This document shows, piece by piece, positions 8,173 through 17,394 of a DNA stretch of 64,000 nt. Source of the DNA: Vibrio splendidus (GTDB taxonomy: Bacteria; Pseudomonadota; Gammaproteobacteria; Enterobacterales; Vibrionaceae); NCBI RefSeq assembly GCF_003345295.1, contig NZ_CP031055.1, positions 1,612,001 through 1,676,000 of the forward strand. The letters are read 5' to 3'. Each line of letters opens with the position of its first letter. Positions within the stretch are counted from its first letter, which is position 1. The translations under genes and the position numbers were made by a program. The notes under the pieces were generated by a model, which was not told where the DNA came from, did not search any database, and saw nothing but the letters and a program-made list of their open reading frames with translations.

Positions 8173-11100
8173 TTAAGCAGCGACGCCTTCAACTACATAT
8201 TTTGATAGGTCTATATGATCGATCTGTTCCGGTTTTAAATACGTTTCGGCATAACGGATATGTGTCCCGCTAGTTAGGAACAACCTAAACAGTTCTATAT
8301 CGAGATGCTCGTCCAACGCCATTTTGTACATGATATCGACAGCAACACTAATCGGCTTCGCTTTCTTATACGGCCTATCCGCAGCGGTTAATGCCTCAAA
8401 AATATCGGAGATCACCAGAATACGTTCTGGAATTGAAAGATCGTCGCCAGTCAACTTCCTTGGATATCCTGTGCCTTTGAGTGTTTCGTGGTGCGTCGAA
8501 GCATAGCGAGGAACACGGCTTAGCTCTTTCGGGAATGGCAGATTCTCAAGCATCTTAATCGTGCCAAGCATATGCTCATTTATCTTGAATCGGTCTTCAG
8601 CAGTTAACGTACCACGTGCAATGCTCAGATTGTAGACTTCGCCTAAGTTGTATAGATGCTCCGGCACATCCATTTTGATTTGATGTTTCGGGTCAAACTC
8701 TAACGGCCTATCTCTTTTAACTATATGTTCAGGCTTATCACTTAACAGCAGCTCTGTCGCTGGCAAACTTGAACTCGATTCTCGATTCAAGGCTTCTATC
8801 GGTGATAGACCAAGTTGATCATCAAAGTTACGCATCCAAGTCGTCTCAGCTATCGAACGAATGCGAGCAACTTTGTCGTCACTCATGAACTCACCACCAA
8901 CATTTGATATCGCGATAAAGGCAAAGTCATCTTGTAGCTGCTGTTTCGTTGCCGCAAGCTCATCGGCTATCAGTTGCGTTGATAGAGTACCTTCAAGTTG
9001 TTTTCTCAAAGCAGTGATTTCCGCATCACGCCAAAGTACTTCAAAACGAGTTCTCACCTCGTGGATTCGGTTGTAGTTCGCTTCTAGCTTCGTACCTTTA
9101 TCGACGATGTGTTCCGGTGTCGTGATCTTGCCACAATCATGAAGCCAAGCCGCAATTCTAAACTCACGGCGTTCGTCATCATTTTTAAACTCAAAGTCTT
9201 TGAAGTGCTCAGATTGTGATTGTTCAGCCGCGTCAGCCAACATCAAGCCGAGTTCTGGTACACGATTACAATGCCCTGCCGTATAAGCGGACTTATCATC
9301 GATCGCTTGAGCGATGAGCTTGATAAACGACTCAACAAACGCCTCTTGCATCTGTTCATGTCGTTTAATCTCCATAGCCATATCTTTTACGGCAACAGAT
9401 AATTCCCACACTTCTTTGATTCGAGTATCAAGAATTGTCACGTTGTCATAATCACGCAGCTTAACCTTATGAGTCTCTTCCTCTAATTGGCGAATTGGAT
9501 GCACTATCGGCGCACCAAAAGCCCAAGCAATAGGCAACGTCAAACTCATCAGTAACACCGTTACACCAACAGAGGTTGCTAGACGTTTATTGACTGTACT
9601 GAAGACTTCAGATTCGGGAATCAATACCGCAAAATACTCAGAGTAGTGTTCGCCCGTGTCTATTTTCTTTAAATAGAGATGTTTGATCTCGCCATTCAAC
9701 TCTACCCTTACCATACTGCCTTCAACCGTTGCTTCCTTAGTCAAATCATAAAGTTCAGTATAAGGAACCGTCGTATTCGTATTAAAGCCGGTATCATGCA
9801 GCCACTTTTTCGCTAAGGCATCAAGTTGTTCACCACTTAACTTGCTGATAGCTTGATCAATGATTGGGAGCAATTGTCTATGCTTGCTCTGCAGCACCAA
9901 ATGGAATTGGTTTGAGTAGTTCTGTTTTAGATCTTCTAGAGTCCCATTGACAACAAGGCCTGGCTGGAAAAACCTATCTAATGCAAACGAGAGTACGGGT
10001 TCTGCTTCTAAGAAAGCAAAGTTCTCTTCGCTTTCAATTGAATTAAATGCAGACTCTAGGTTTTCAAATTCAACTAAATCAATGTTCGGAAAATCCTCTC
10101 TCAACTTAGGAATAATTGACCACCCAGATAAAATGGCAACTTTTTTACCTTCAAGCTCGGCATAATTAGTGACAACCTTCGCGCCGACCCTTGTCACGAT
10201 AGAAAATGGCAATTCATAAATTGGAGTCGTGTATAGGCCATCTATGCCATTATTTTTATAATTTTGAACCGATTGCAAGCCATCAATACTTCCTTCTTGA
10301 AACTTACTGACAAGCTCGCCCCAAGAGAAACCGTTAACAAATTCAAACTTGATCCCTGTCATCTCACCAATCATTTTAAGAAGGTCTATCGCATAGCCGT
10401 TTGGTTTTCCCGCCACTGAAAAGTCCATCGGCCCCCAATCATTTTGATTAGACACTAACAGCGGAGGGGTATCGTTAACCAAGGCTTGCTGCTCAGACGA
10501 TAGCATCAATGTTGGTACATCAAACTCCGATTCCTGATTGTTAACCTTGAGGTTAGACGCAATAATATTACCCGATTTCGAATATAAGAAAGACTCCACC
10601 TTACTGTCTTCTGCTAAGCCAAGCGCCGCACTTGATAGTTTGCTAGCCAAAGAAGACAACACAATATCAATACCAATCACATGTTGAACTTCAGATTCTA
10701 TTTTTGAATCAAACGCTAAAGAATAAGTTTGCCCGGTAATTTGTAAATGCTGGAAAAGATATGGCTGAGTTTTTTCGACCGACTGAACATTAGCAGAAAC
10801 ATACCAAGGCCTGGTCGTTGGAAGGTAGTTGCTCTGCTCCGTAGTTGAGTTTCTTAGCGTAAACTCTTGGTCAAAATATTTCGTCGTACGGACGCGCTCC
10901 TCCCCTATATTATGAATCTCAACCACAACCCAACGGTCCGTTTGTTGTGCACCGATTTTTTCTCTAACGACAGGGGCAGATTCTAGATTAATAATTTGGA
11001 AGAAGTTTTCATTAGACGAGCCAATGTAAATACTATAAAAGAGAGGGTTATCTTTAATTGCTTCTGAAAGAATAGTACGCGACTCTTCTTTAGATATTTT

Positions 11101-11343
11101 GTTACTTATAGAACGTTTCACTGAAGAAAGTAAACGCGCGGTATTGGCTGCGTCAGAATCAACCGCGCCGATATAGTTACTCAGCTCTTGGGACACCATC
11201 GTCAACTTTGATAGGGTATTCTCAGTCGCCATTTTTTTACTGAAGTAATATTGCAGTGAAACCGCAACAACAGCGGTAAGAAATGTCGCGAGTAAAAACA
11301 TTCCTCCAACAGTAAATCGTAACGAAATTTTTTTGTCTGTCAT
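8173..11343 (-). CDS. Membrane HD-GYP phosphodiesterase with Cache-like and solute-binding sensor domains
   Basis: 1056 residues. TM segment near 9-31; extracytoplasmic Cache-like region about 35-280; a bacterial extracellular solute-binding (SBP_bac_3-like) domain about 293-520; second TM near 578-602; a linker; then an HD-GYP catalytic region. The metal motif HDCGK is near residue 735, but the HHETLKGTGYP motif lies only near 952, so the usual spacing of about 60 residues is expanded by an insert of about 150. HD-GYP proteins hydrolyse cyclic-di-GMP. The double periplasmic sensor suggests it reads an amino-acid-like ligand and lowers c-di-GMP. It is transcribed alone and converges on the AraC gene. 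Confidence 0.85.
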   Translation of the reverse strand: MTDKKISLRFTVGGMFLLATFLTAVVAVSLQYYFSKKMATENTLSKLTMVSQELSNYIGAVDSDAANTARLLSSVKRSISNKISKEESRTILSEAIKDNPLFYSIYIGSSNENFFQIINLESAPVVREKIGAQQTDRWVVVEIHNIGEERVRTTKYFDQEFTLRNSTTEQSNYLPTTRPWYVSANVQSVEKTQPYLFQHLQITGQTYSLAFDSKIESEVQHVIGIDIVLSSLASKLSSAALGLAEDSKVESFLYSKSGNIIASNLKVNNQESEFDVPTLMLSSEQQALVNDTPPLLVSNQNDWGPMDFSVAGKPNGYAIDLLKMIGEMTGIKFEFVNGFSWGELVSKFQEGSIDGLQSVQNYKNNGIDGLYTTPIYELPFSIVTRVGAKVVTNYAELEGKKVAILSGWSIIPKLREDFPNIDLVEFENLESAFNSIESEENFAFLEAEPVLSFALDRFFQPGLVVNGTLEDLKQNYSNQFHLVLQSKHRQLLPIIDQAISKLSGEQLDALAKKWLHDTGFNTNTTVPYTELYDLTKEATVEGSMVRVELNGEIKHLYLKKIDTGEHYSEYFAVLIPESEVFSTVNKRLATSVGVTVLLMSLTLPIAWAFGAPIVHPIRQLEEETHKVKLRDYDNVTILDTRIKEVWELSVAVKDMAMEIKRHEQMQEAFVESFIKLIAQAIDDKSAYTAGHCNRVPELGLMLADAAEQSQSEHFKDFEFKNDDERREFRIAAWLHDCGKITTPEHIVDKGTKLEANYNRIHEVRTRFEVLWRDAEITALRKQLEGTLSTQLIADELAATKQQLQDDFAFIAISNVGGEFMSDDKVARIRSIAETTWMRNFDDQLGLSPIEALNRESSSSLPATELLLSDKPEHIVKRDRPLEFDPKHQIKMDVPEHLYNLGEVYNLSIARGTLTAEDRFKINEHMLGTIKMLENLPFPKELSRVPRYASTHHETLKGTGYPRKLTGDDLSIPERILVISDIFEALTAADRPYKKAKPISVAVDIMYKMALDEHLDIELFRLFLTSGTHIRYAETYLKPEQIDHIDLSKYVVEGVAA

Positions 11344-11793
11344 TATTCGATCCTTGAATAACCACTAGCTCAGAAATGTAACGTGCCAGCTATAATCATA
11401 TTATTACAGTAGCACTGCACACCTAGCAACATATTATTCTATATATTAAAGAACGCCTCTCCATATCACTCTTTGTGTCGCAATAAGTACCCTCTTTAAT
11501 GATACACAGCAGTATAAAGCGACCAGCAGTCAAAAAAATTGTTCACATAAACTCAAGAAAAACCTAGTTATTATTGCTGGAAGAGTCCTATAGCCACGCC
11601 TCCGTGAACTTTATGAACTTTATTCACCCAATGTTCTTTATCCTCAATATCGCCGCATTACAGACATTTCATTAACACACCGTTAACTTTAGCTTCATCT
11701 GCTAAGCAATATCCTACTCATCTGTTTAGTAGCTGGAAATAAAACATAAGTTTCTCTCCATTGAAGAGATCCCCTACATAAGGAACGTGAACC
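11344..11793. other. Intergenic region between HD-GYP gene and tctC
   Basis: 450 bp between divergent genes. It must hold the promoters of both. A good AAGGAACGTG ribosome site precedes tctC. No convincing sigma-54 site, CRP site or conserved RNA was recognised by eye. Confidence 0.5.
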
Positions 11794-12765
11794 ATGTTCA
11801 AGGCACTGAAACCTACTCTTGCGGCTTCTATTATCGCAGCAACCTTTTCTTTCAACACTTTTGCTGCTGACGTAGAAAAAATCCACTTCCTAATCCCTGG
11901 CGGCGCTGGTGGCGGTTGGGATATGACAGCTCGTGGTACGGGTGATGTATTAGTGAAATCAGACATCGTTGAAAATGTCTCTTTCCAAAACTTGTCTGGT
12001 GGCGGCGGCGGTAAAGCCATTGCACACCTAATCGAAACCGCTCAACGCCAAGAAGACACGCTGATGGTGAACTCAACGCCTATCGTTGTTCGTTCACTGA
12101 CGGGGATCTTTCCTCAATCTTTCCGTGACCTAACTCCTGTCGCTGCAACCATTGCCGATTACGGTGCAATCGTGGCGTCTGCGGATTCGAAGTACGACAC
12201 TTGGGAAGATGTAGTAAAAGAGTTCGAAACCAACCCACGTAAAGTGAAAATCGCAGGTGGTTCAGCTCGTGGCAGTATGGATCACCTTGTGGTAGCAGCG
12301 GCGTTCAAAGGCGAAGGTTTCGACGCTAAGAAAGTACGTTACATAGCCTACGATGCAGGCGGCAAAGCAATGGCAGCGCTACTGTCTGGCGAAACACAGC
12401 TTCTTTCTACTGGCCTTGGTGAAGTGCTAGAGATGTCTAAATCTGGCCAAGTGAAAGTGCTTGCTGTAACGGCACCAAAGCGTCTTGACGCTGCACCTAA
12501 CATCCCAACACTGACTGAGTACGGCAACGAAACCGTATTCGCTAACTGGCGTGGTTTCTTTGCAGCACCGGGCACAAGCCAAGCGAAGATCGACGAATGG
12601 AATGTAGCGCTTGGCAAAATGTACAAAACCGATGAGTGGCAAGTGGTTCGTGACCGTAACGGTTGGATCGACAACTACAAAGCTGACAAAGATTTTTACG
12701 CCTTCCTAGAAGACCAAGAAAAACAGATGGGCGACCTAATGCGTGAGCTTGGTTTCTTGAAATAA
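11794..12765 (+). CDS. tctC: Tripartite tricarboxylate transporter, periplasmic binding protein
   Basis: 323 residues with an N-terminal signal peptide ending near TFAADV, followed by the TctC/Bug-family core: FLIPGGAGGGWDMTAR (ligand-binding loop) and TLMVNSTPIV. It is the solute receptor for the TctB-TctA membrane unit encoded downstream, and typically binds citrate or another di/tricarboxylate. Strong ribosome site AAGGAACGTGAACC. It is separated from tctB by 245 bp containing a hairpin, which may let the receptor be made in excess. Confidence 0.93.
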   Translation: MFKALKPTLAASIIAATFSFNTFAADVEKIHFLIPGGAGGGWDMTARGTGDVLVKSDIVENVSFQNLSGGGGGKAIAHLIETAQRQEDTLMVNSTPIVVRSLTGIFPQSFRDLTPVAATIADYGAIVASADSKYDTWEDVVKEFETNPRKVKIAGGSARGSMDHLVVAAAFKGEGFDAKKVRYIAYDAGGKAMAALLSGETQLLSTGLGEVLEMSKSGQVKVLAVTAPKRLDAAPNIPTLTEYGNETVFANWRGFFAAPGTSQAKIDEWNVALGKMYKTDEWQVVRDRNGWIDNYKADKDFYAFLEDQEKQMGDLMRELGFLK

Positions 12766-12776
12766 CCAACAACCAT

Positions 12777-12796
12777 AGAGGGCCTATGTGCCCTCT
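12777..12796 (+). terminator. Hairpin after tctC (attenuator or 3'-end stabiliser)
   Basis: Perfect 7-bp stem AGAGGGC/GCCCTCT (12777-12783 and 12790-12796) with a 6-nt loop, 12 nt after the tctC stop codon. The following tract is U-rich but broken, so this is a weak terminator or an mRNA-stabilising hairpin. Confidence 0.55.
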
Positions 12797-12813
12797 TACT
12801 CTTTCCTTGTTTC

Positions 12814-12979
12814 GCCGTACATGAGTTAACTTCAAACTCCTTTGTTTATTCGTAGACGTATTACTAACACTTGTCGATTCGTTGTAAACGCAAGTGGCTG
12901 ATAAACCAGTACCGTAATTCGCTTACCTTTGGTTAGTGATCCCAGACATTTCATTGACTCGCTCATGTACGGCTTTTTT
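12814..12979 (+). ncRNA. Candidate structured RNA between tctC and tctB
   Basis: A 12-bp perfect inverted repeat (GCCGTACATGAG at 12814-12825; CTCATGTACGGC at 12962-12973) encloses 136 nt and is followed directly by a run of six T. Nested inside are ATTACTAAC (12860-12868), pairing with GTTAGTGAT (12932-12940) with one G:U, and ACTTG/CAAGT (12869-12873; 12891-12895). The layered helices ending in a U-tract look like a folded RNA with a terminator. No known family was recognised, so this is inference from complementarity only. Confidence 0.4.
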
Positions 12980-13010
12980 ACTTTTTATACCACCCCAAAT
13001 GGAGTTGGAT

Positions 13011-13511
13011 ATGTCGGACTTACCAACCAAATTTCTGAGTAAGGAATCTTTGCTTTCGAAGGATCGCATCGGAGCCATGCTCTTTATGCTTGCGTGTTTA
13101 TGCTATGGCTACCAAACCACGCTGATTCCTTTGTTCCCCGGTGACGAGTACGAACCCTTCACAGCAAGAACCTTACCTATCCTGCTAACGTTTATCGGCA
13201 TTGGCCTTTCGTTGATCCTGCTTATAACCGGACAACCGGATAAAAAAGTTACATGCGACACTACGCCGCTGAACTGGAAACTGCTTATTGGCTTCTTGGT
13301 ATTAATGGCTCTGTACGGTGTTGGACTGACTTATCTTGGCTTTGTTTTAGCAACCAGCTTCTTCTTACTTGCAGGCTTTTACCTACTGGGTGAGCGCCGC
13401 AAAGCTGTCTTATTTGGCGCGTCGTTTCCTTTCGTTATCGCGTTCTTTCTTTTATTAACTCAAGGCTTAGATATCTACCTAGAGCCTGGTTTAATCTTCA
13501 CTCTTTGGTAG
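13011..13511 (+). CDS. tctB: Tripartite tricarboxylate transporter, small membrane subunit
   Basis: 166 residues with four predicted TM helices, typical of TctB (small subunit of the citrate-type TTT transporters). The ATG at 13011 is chosen, with a GGAG site 7 nt upstream; a GTG at 12936 in the same frame would run through the candidate terminator stem. It is followed by tctA after 10 bp. The family is poorly conserved, so the call rests on size, topology and position. Confidence 0.88.
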   Translation: MSDLPTKFLSKESLLSKDRIGAMLFMLACLCYGYQTTLIPLFPGDEYEPFTARTLPILLTFIGIGLSLILLITGQPDKKVTCDTTPLNWKLLIGFLVLMALYGVGLTYLGFVLATSFFLLAGFYLLGERRKAVLFGASFPFVIAFFLLLTQGLDIYLEPGLIFTLW

Positions 13512-13521
13512 GGATAACATT

Positions 13522-15042
13522 ATGTTAGACGGAATTTTACAAGGACTTTCGACCGCCGTGATGCCAATGAACATCATGATGGTAATTGTTGGCTGTTTTG
13601 TTGGTACCTTTATTGGAATGCTACCGGGACTCGGTCCAATTTCAGCAATCGCGTTGATGATCCCGATTACATACGGCCTAGATCCTTCTTCTGGCCTAAT
13701 CTTGATGGCTGGTGTGTACTACGGCGCTGTATTTGGTGGCTCGACGTCATCAATCTTAATCAACGCTCCGGGTTGTTCTTCAACGGTAGTAACCGCATTC
13801 GATGGCTACCCGATGGCACAAAAAGGCCAAGCTGGTAAAGCGTTGGCACTCGCGGCTTACTCTTCTTTCACTGGCGGCACGCTTTCGGCAATAATGCTTT
13901 TGATTGCGGCTCCGGCTTTAGCAAGCGTCTCATTGAGCTTCCAGTCTTCAGACTACTTCGCATTGATGCTCTTAGGTTTATCGGCAGTAGCGGCGTTTGC
14001 GGGCCCAGGTCAGGTGATCAAGGCATGGATGATGACCATTCTTGGTTTGATGCTATCTACTGTTGGTATCGATAAAGGCGTCGGTGTTGAACGTTTCACT
14101 TTCGGCCTAACGGATTTGATGGATGGCTTTAGTTTCCTACTTCTTGCTATGGCAACCTTCGCTTTAGGTGAGACTTTAATGGGTATTTTGAAACCAGAGA
14201 AAGACACTAGCGGCGAAGAAAGCCAAAAGATGGCTGATATTGGTAGCATGAAAATTACCAAAGAAGAGTTCAAAGAAGTGGCGCCAGTTTCGATTCGCTC
14301 CTCTATTCTAGGTTTCTTTACGGGTGTTTTACCGGGCGCAGGTGCAACTATTGCGGCATTTCTAAGCTACGGTATGGAACGTAGCCTTGCGCCAAAAGAC
14401 AAACAGAAAGAGTTTGGTAAAGGCAGTATTCGTGGTCTTGTTGCTCCTGAATCTGCAAACAACGCAGCTTCAAGTGGTTCATTCGTTCCGCTACTGACGC
14501 TTGGTATTCCCGGCTCTGGTACTACCGCAATCATGCTTGGCGCCCTAATCGCTTACGGTATTCAGCCGGGTCCTCGCTTGTTTGTTGAACACCCAGATGT
14601 ATTTTGGTCAGTCATCATCTCGATGTACTTTGGTAACATCGTACTGGTTATCTTGAATCTGCCTTTAATCCCTTACATCTCTAAACTGCTCGCGGTACCA
14701 AGAACAGTACTACTGCCAATGATTATCTTCTTCTCAATCACAGGCGTGTACTTGGTGTCTTTCAACACGATGGATGTTTTTGTAATGCTCATTGTTGCGA
14801 TGGTCGCGATTGCGCTGAGGTTAGCTAACTTCCCACTTGCCCCATTACTCCTAGGTTTTATCCTTGGTGGATTAATGGAAGAGAACCTACGACGTGCATT
14901 GATGATCAGCGATGGCGAGCTGAGCTTCCTATGGGAACGACCAATCACGATGACGTTCACTATTCTGGCTGTGCTGGTATTATCTAGCCCAATCTTAGTA
15001 AAACTATTTAGAAGCTTTAAATCGAAGCCAGTAGAAGTGTAA
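13522..15042 (+). CDS. tctA: Tripartite tricarboxylate transporter, large permease
   Basis: 506 residues with about 12 hydrophobic segments. The TctA hallmark GTFIGMLPGLGPISAIALMIP is near residue 28, and the second, pseudo-symmetric glycine-rich loop GFFTGVLPGAGATIAAFLSYG is near 268. It forms the transport channel with TctB and takes substrate from TctC. It is the last gene of the operon and ends before an intrinsic terminator. Confidence 0.95.
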   Translation: MLDGILQGLSTAVMPMNIMMVIVGCFVGTFIGMLPGLGPISAIALMIPITYGLDPSSGLILMAGVYYGAVFGGSTSSILINAPGCSSTVVTAFDGYPMAQKGQAGKALALAAYSSFTGGTLSAIMLLIAAPALASVSLSFQSSDYFALMLLGLSAVAAFAGPGQVIKAWMMTILGLMLSTVGIDKGVGVERFTFGLTDLMDGFSFLLLAMATFALGETLMGILKPEKDTSGEESQKMADIGSMKITKEEFKEVAPVSIRSSILGFFTGVLPGAGATIAAFLSYGMERSLAPKDKQKEFGKGSIRGLVAPESANNAASSGSFVPLLTLGIPGSGTTAIMLGALIAYGIQPGPRLFVEHPDVFWSVIISMYFGNIVLVILNLPLIPYISKLLAVPRTVLLPMIIFFSITGVYLVSFNTMDVFVMLIVAMVAIALRLANFPLAPLLLGFILGGLMEENLRRALMISDGELSFLWERPITMTFTILAVLVLSSPILVKLFRSFKSKPVEV

Positions 15043-15071
15043 AACTCTACCAAATCAACTAAACATCAACG

Positions 15072-15096
15072 AAAGGAGCCATTGGCTCCTTTTTTC
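15072..15096 (+). terminator. Terminator of tctCBA
   Basis: Stem AAAGGAGCC/GGCTCCTTT with a 3-nt loop followed by a T-run, 30 bp after the tctA stop codon. Confidence 0.9.
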
Positions 15097-15233
15097 GTAT
15101 CAGCACTTCAAAAAAACCGCAGCTCTAAGATGGTAGCAAACTCACAATCCGACTCCTGAAAAACACATATCCCTGATATTAATAACAAAATCAAGTAAGG
15201 TGATTCATCATTTAACGCATTGGATTCAAAACT

Positions 15234-15992
15234 ATGGATTGGTTGATTCTATTCTTATCGGGAGTGATTGGCGGTGTGCTCAACTCAATTGCGGGTGGCG
15301 GTAGCTTCATCACCTTCCCTGCTCTTTTGTTCGCTGGAGTTCCACCAATTGCAGCCAACGCAACCAATACCTTTGCTTCATGCGCTGGCTACATTAGCGG
15401 AGCCTACGCTCTACGCCACGAAATTCAATCTGGTACTAAGCAGCTAAAACTGACCATTGGTTTGTGTATCATTGGCGGCGGCATTGGTGCATTTTTACTG
15501 CTGCACACACCAGAAGCGCTATTTACTCAATCCGTCCCTTGGTTGTTGCTGTTCGCCGCTCTGCTTTTTACCTTTGGTGGCACACTCAATAAATGGCTTA
15601 AGCAAGCAACAGCAAAACATAAGCATGCCACCAGCGCAGGGGTATTCTTTTCCGCTTTATTGCTTTTGGTCGTGTGTATCTATGGTGGTTACTTTAACGC
15701 AGGTTTGGGGATAGTAACGTTGAGTTACTTAGCTCTGGCTGGTTACACCAACATTAATGTAATGAATGGCATCAAATTGCTCGTGTCTGCGTGTGCATCA
15801 CTCGCGGCAATCGTGTTCTTTGTTGTGAATGGTTCGATTGATTGGCCGTCAGGCATGGCAGTATTATTTGGTACATTGGTTGGTGGTTACTATTCAGCAA
15901 AAATCTCTCGCCGCATCCCACAACAATATGTTCGTACCACAGTGATCATCGCGAGCTTTTTGATCACCGCTTACTTTTTCTATGCTAATTAG
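15234..15992 (+). CDS. TSUP-family membrane exporter (TauE/SafE)
   Basis: 252 residues with about eight TM helices. The family-typical glycine-rich start GVIGGVLNSIAGGGSFITFP and the second-half repeat near GGYFNAGLGIVTLSYLAL mark the TauE/SafE (COG0730) family, which moves sulfonates, sulfite or organic acids. It stands alone after the tct operon, so the substrate cannot be inferred. Confidence 0.85.
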   Translation: MDWLILFLSGVIGGVLNSIAGGGSFITFPALLFAGVPPIAANATNTFASCAGYISGAYALRHEIQSGTKQLKLTIGLCIIGGGIGAFLLLHTPEALFTQSVPWLLLFAALLFTFGGTLNKWLKQATAKHKHATSAGVFFSALLLLVVCIYGGYFNAGLGIVTLSYLALAGYTNINVMNGIKLLVSACASLAAIVFFVVNGSIDWPSGMAVLFGTLVGGYYSAKISRRIPQQYVRTTVIIASFLITAYFFYAN

Positions 15993-16218
15993 ACATTCGG
16001 TTTAATAAGGCTTGCAACTGGAAAGATAAAGCAAAAAGACTCCACCCTTCTCATACCGATTTCGCTATTTTATTGCTTATAAAATAACCAAGCCAAAATG
16101 TGTGAGGCGAGTCCTTCAATTAGCAAATTTGATAACAATTTAGACTGTTTTTTAGCCTTTATTTGACCAAAGGTGGGATAATTTTCCTGTCGAAAGTGAG
16201 ACTTCATTAGGAGGCGTT

Positions 16219-16410
16219 ATGAACATTAAACTCGGTCATGTCATGTCATCAAGTCGACTCATTTGCTTTGTCGCTTTTCTTGCTGCCACATTCGCATGGA
16301 TCTTAAAAATGCCCGCTCTGTTTTCTGTGTCAGCGCTATTCTTGCTGATCAGCGCCATTGTTTATGTCGTTGACCTTTGGAAGAATCAAAGAAAGAACCG
16401 CGAAGCTTAA
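16219..16410 (+). CDS. Small two-helix membrane protein
   Basis: 63 residues with two hydrophobic segments (about 12-29 and 33-51) and a basic C-terminal tail (KNQRKNREA). The start follows an excellent TTAGGAGGCGTT site, and a strong terminator begins 28 bp after the stop, so this looks like a real monocistronic gene. Function unknown. Confidence 0.7.
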   Translation: MNIKLGHVMSSSRLICFVAFLAATFAWILKMPALFSVSALFLLISAIVYVVDLWKNQRKNREA

Positions 16411-16437
16411 GACGAGCGATTAAGCGACACGCATTAA

Positions 16438-16461
16438 AAAAGGAGCGCTTAGGCTCCTTTT
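16438..16461 (+). terminator. Terminator of the small membrane protein gene
   Basis: 9-bp stem AAAAGGAGC/GCTCCTTTT with a 6-nt loop. Confidence 0.85.
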
Positions 16462-16543
16462 GTATTTTATGCTTATCGCTTTAGCTGATTAGGCTATTTC
16501 AACGGCTTTTCTAGCGACGCTTTTCTATTAGCGATAGCCTTAC

Positions 16544-16957
16544 TTAGCGACGAAAATTACGACCGTTACCGCCGCGGCGCTCTTTAAATGCAGACGCTGC
16601 TTTAGCTTGTGATGCTAGAATCGATTCAACCGTCAATTCCATTGGCTCACGAGGTTCTAACCCGTGGCGGAACGTACGTGAACGCGGAGGCATTTGGTAT
16701 TCAATATCAGATGCTTTAGGCATACGCTTGAAACGGTAAAGGTAGAAGTTTTCAACCTTCTCACGAGCCCATTCAGTCTTCTTCAGATATTTAACAGCAC
16801 TTGCCACCGTTGGCTTAGTGTTAAAGCAGTTCATGCGCATTGCTGCATCCAAAATTTCCCAACCGTAATGATCCACTAATTCAGTGATCATAGTATCTAG
16901 CTTTAAGCCGTGCAGTGGGTTGTTTTGTTGCAGTTCGATTCTTTCGTCTTCAGTCAT
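16544..16957 (-). CDS. VF530-family (DUF2132) protein, C-terminal Arg/Gly tail
   Basis: 137 residues from the ATG at 16957, which has an AAGGTAAAGAT site; an upstream ATG adds nine unsupported residues. Residues about 12-80 match the VF530 fold family (NPLHGLKLDTMITELVDHYGW, CFNTKPTVASAVKYL, YLYRF), a small helical family proposed to bind DNA. The tail is rich in Arg and Gly (ERRGGNGRNFRR), which fits nucleic-acid contact. The cellular role is unknown. Confidence 0.82.
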   Translation of the reverse strand: MTEDERIELQQNNPLHGLKLDTMITELVDHYGWEILDAAMRMNCFNTKPTVASAVKYLKKTEWAREKVENFYLYRFKRMPKASDIEYQMPPRSRTFRHGLEPREPMELTVESILASQAKAASAFKERRGGNGRNFRR

Positions 16958-17394
16958 ATCTTTACCTTTTCCAAGGCAGCTCACGGCCTTGAATATACTC
17001 TAGAACACCGTCATCACTGACCATATCTAGCTCAATCATTTGGGCATTACATCCATTGCCCTTATCTATGCCTTTATGATGGCATAAAGCATGCTCGTTA
17101 TCCTATTTATCTTTCAATTTAATTTTAAAATGGTCACTTACTATCCTAATGTCGCGTGCAATACCGCCATGTACTCCCGATTATTGCCTCTCTTAGATTT
17201 CGACCAAATTCGTTCAAGTTAACAAAAACCATGATAGAAGCATGAAATATCCATAATTTAAGTAATGAATTATAAATTTATTAGAACGCAGTATTGCTAA
17301 TTAACAGCACGATGCTATGTTAGAAGTGGTATAGAAACCTACAAATAACGATATTAAACAATGATATAATTATAAATAAAGGTTGGCTTTGACC
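16958..17394. other. Intergenic region upstream of the second HD-GYP gene
   Basis: 437 bp between divergent genes. A small hairpin-forming stretch (ATGCC...GGCAT) lies near 17070-17087; otherwise AT-rich sequence with no recognised element. Confidence 0.4.

Noticed and set aside
12936..13010. GTG start giving a 25-residue longer TctB
   Set aside because: This stretch overlaps the candidate terminator stem and T-run and has no ribosome site; the ATG at 13011 has GGAG upstream and fits the family.
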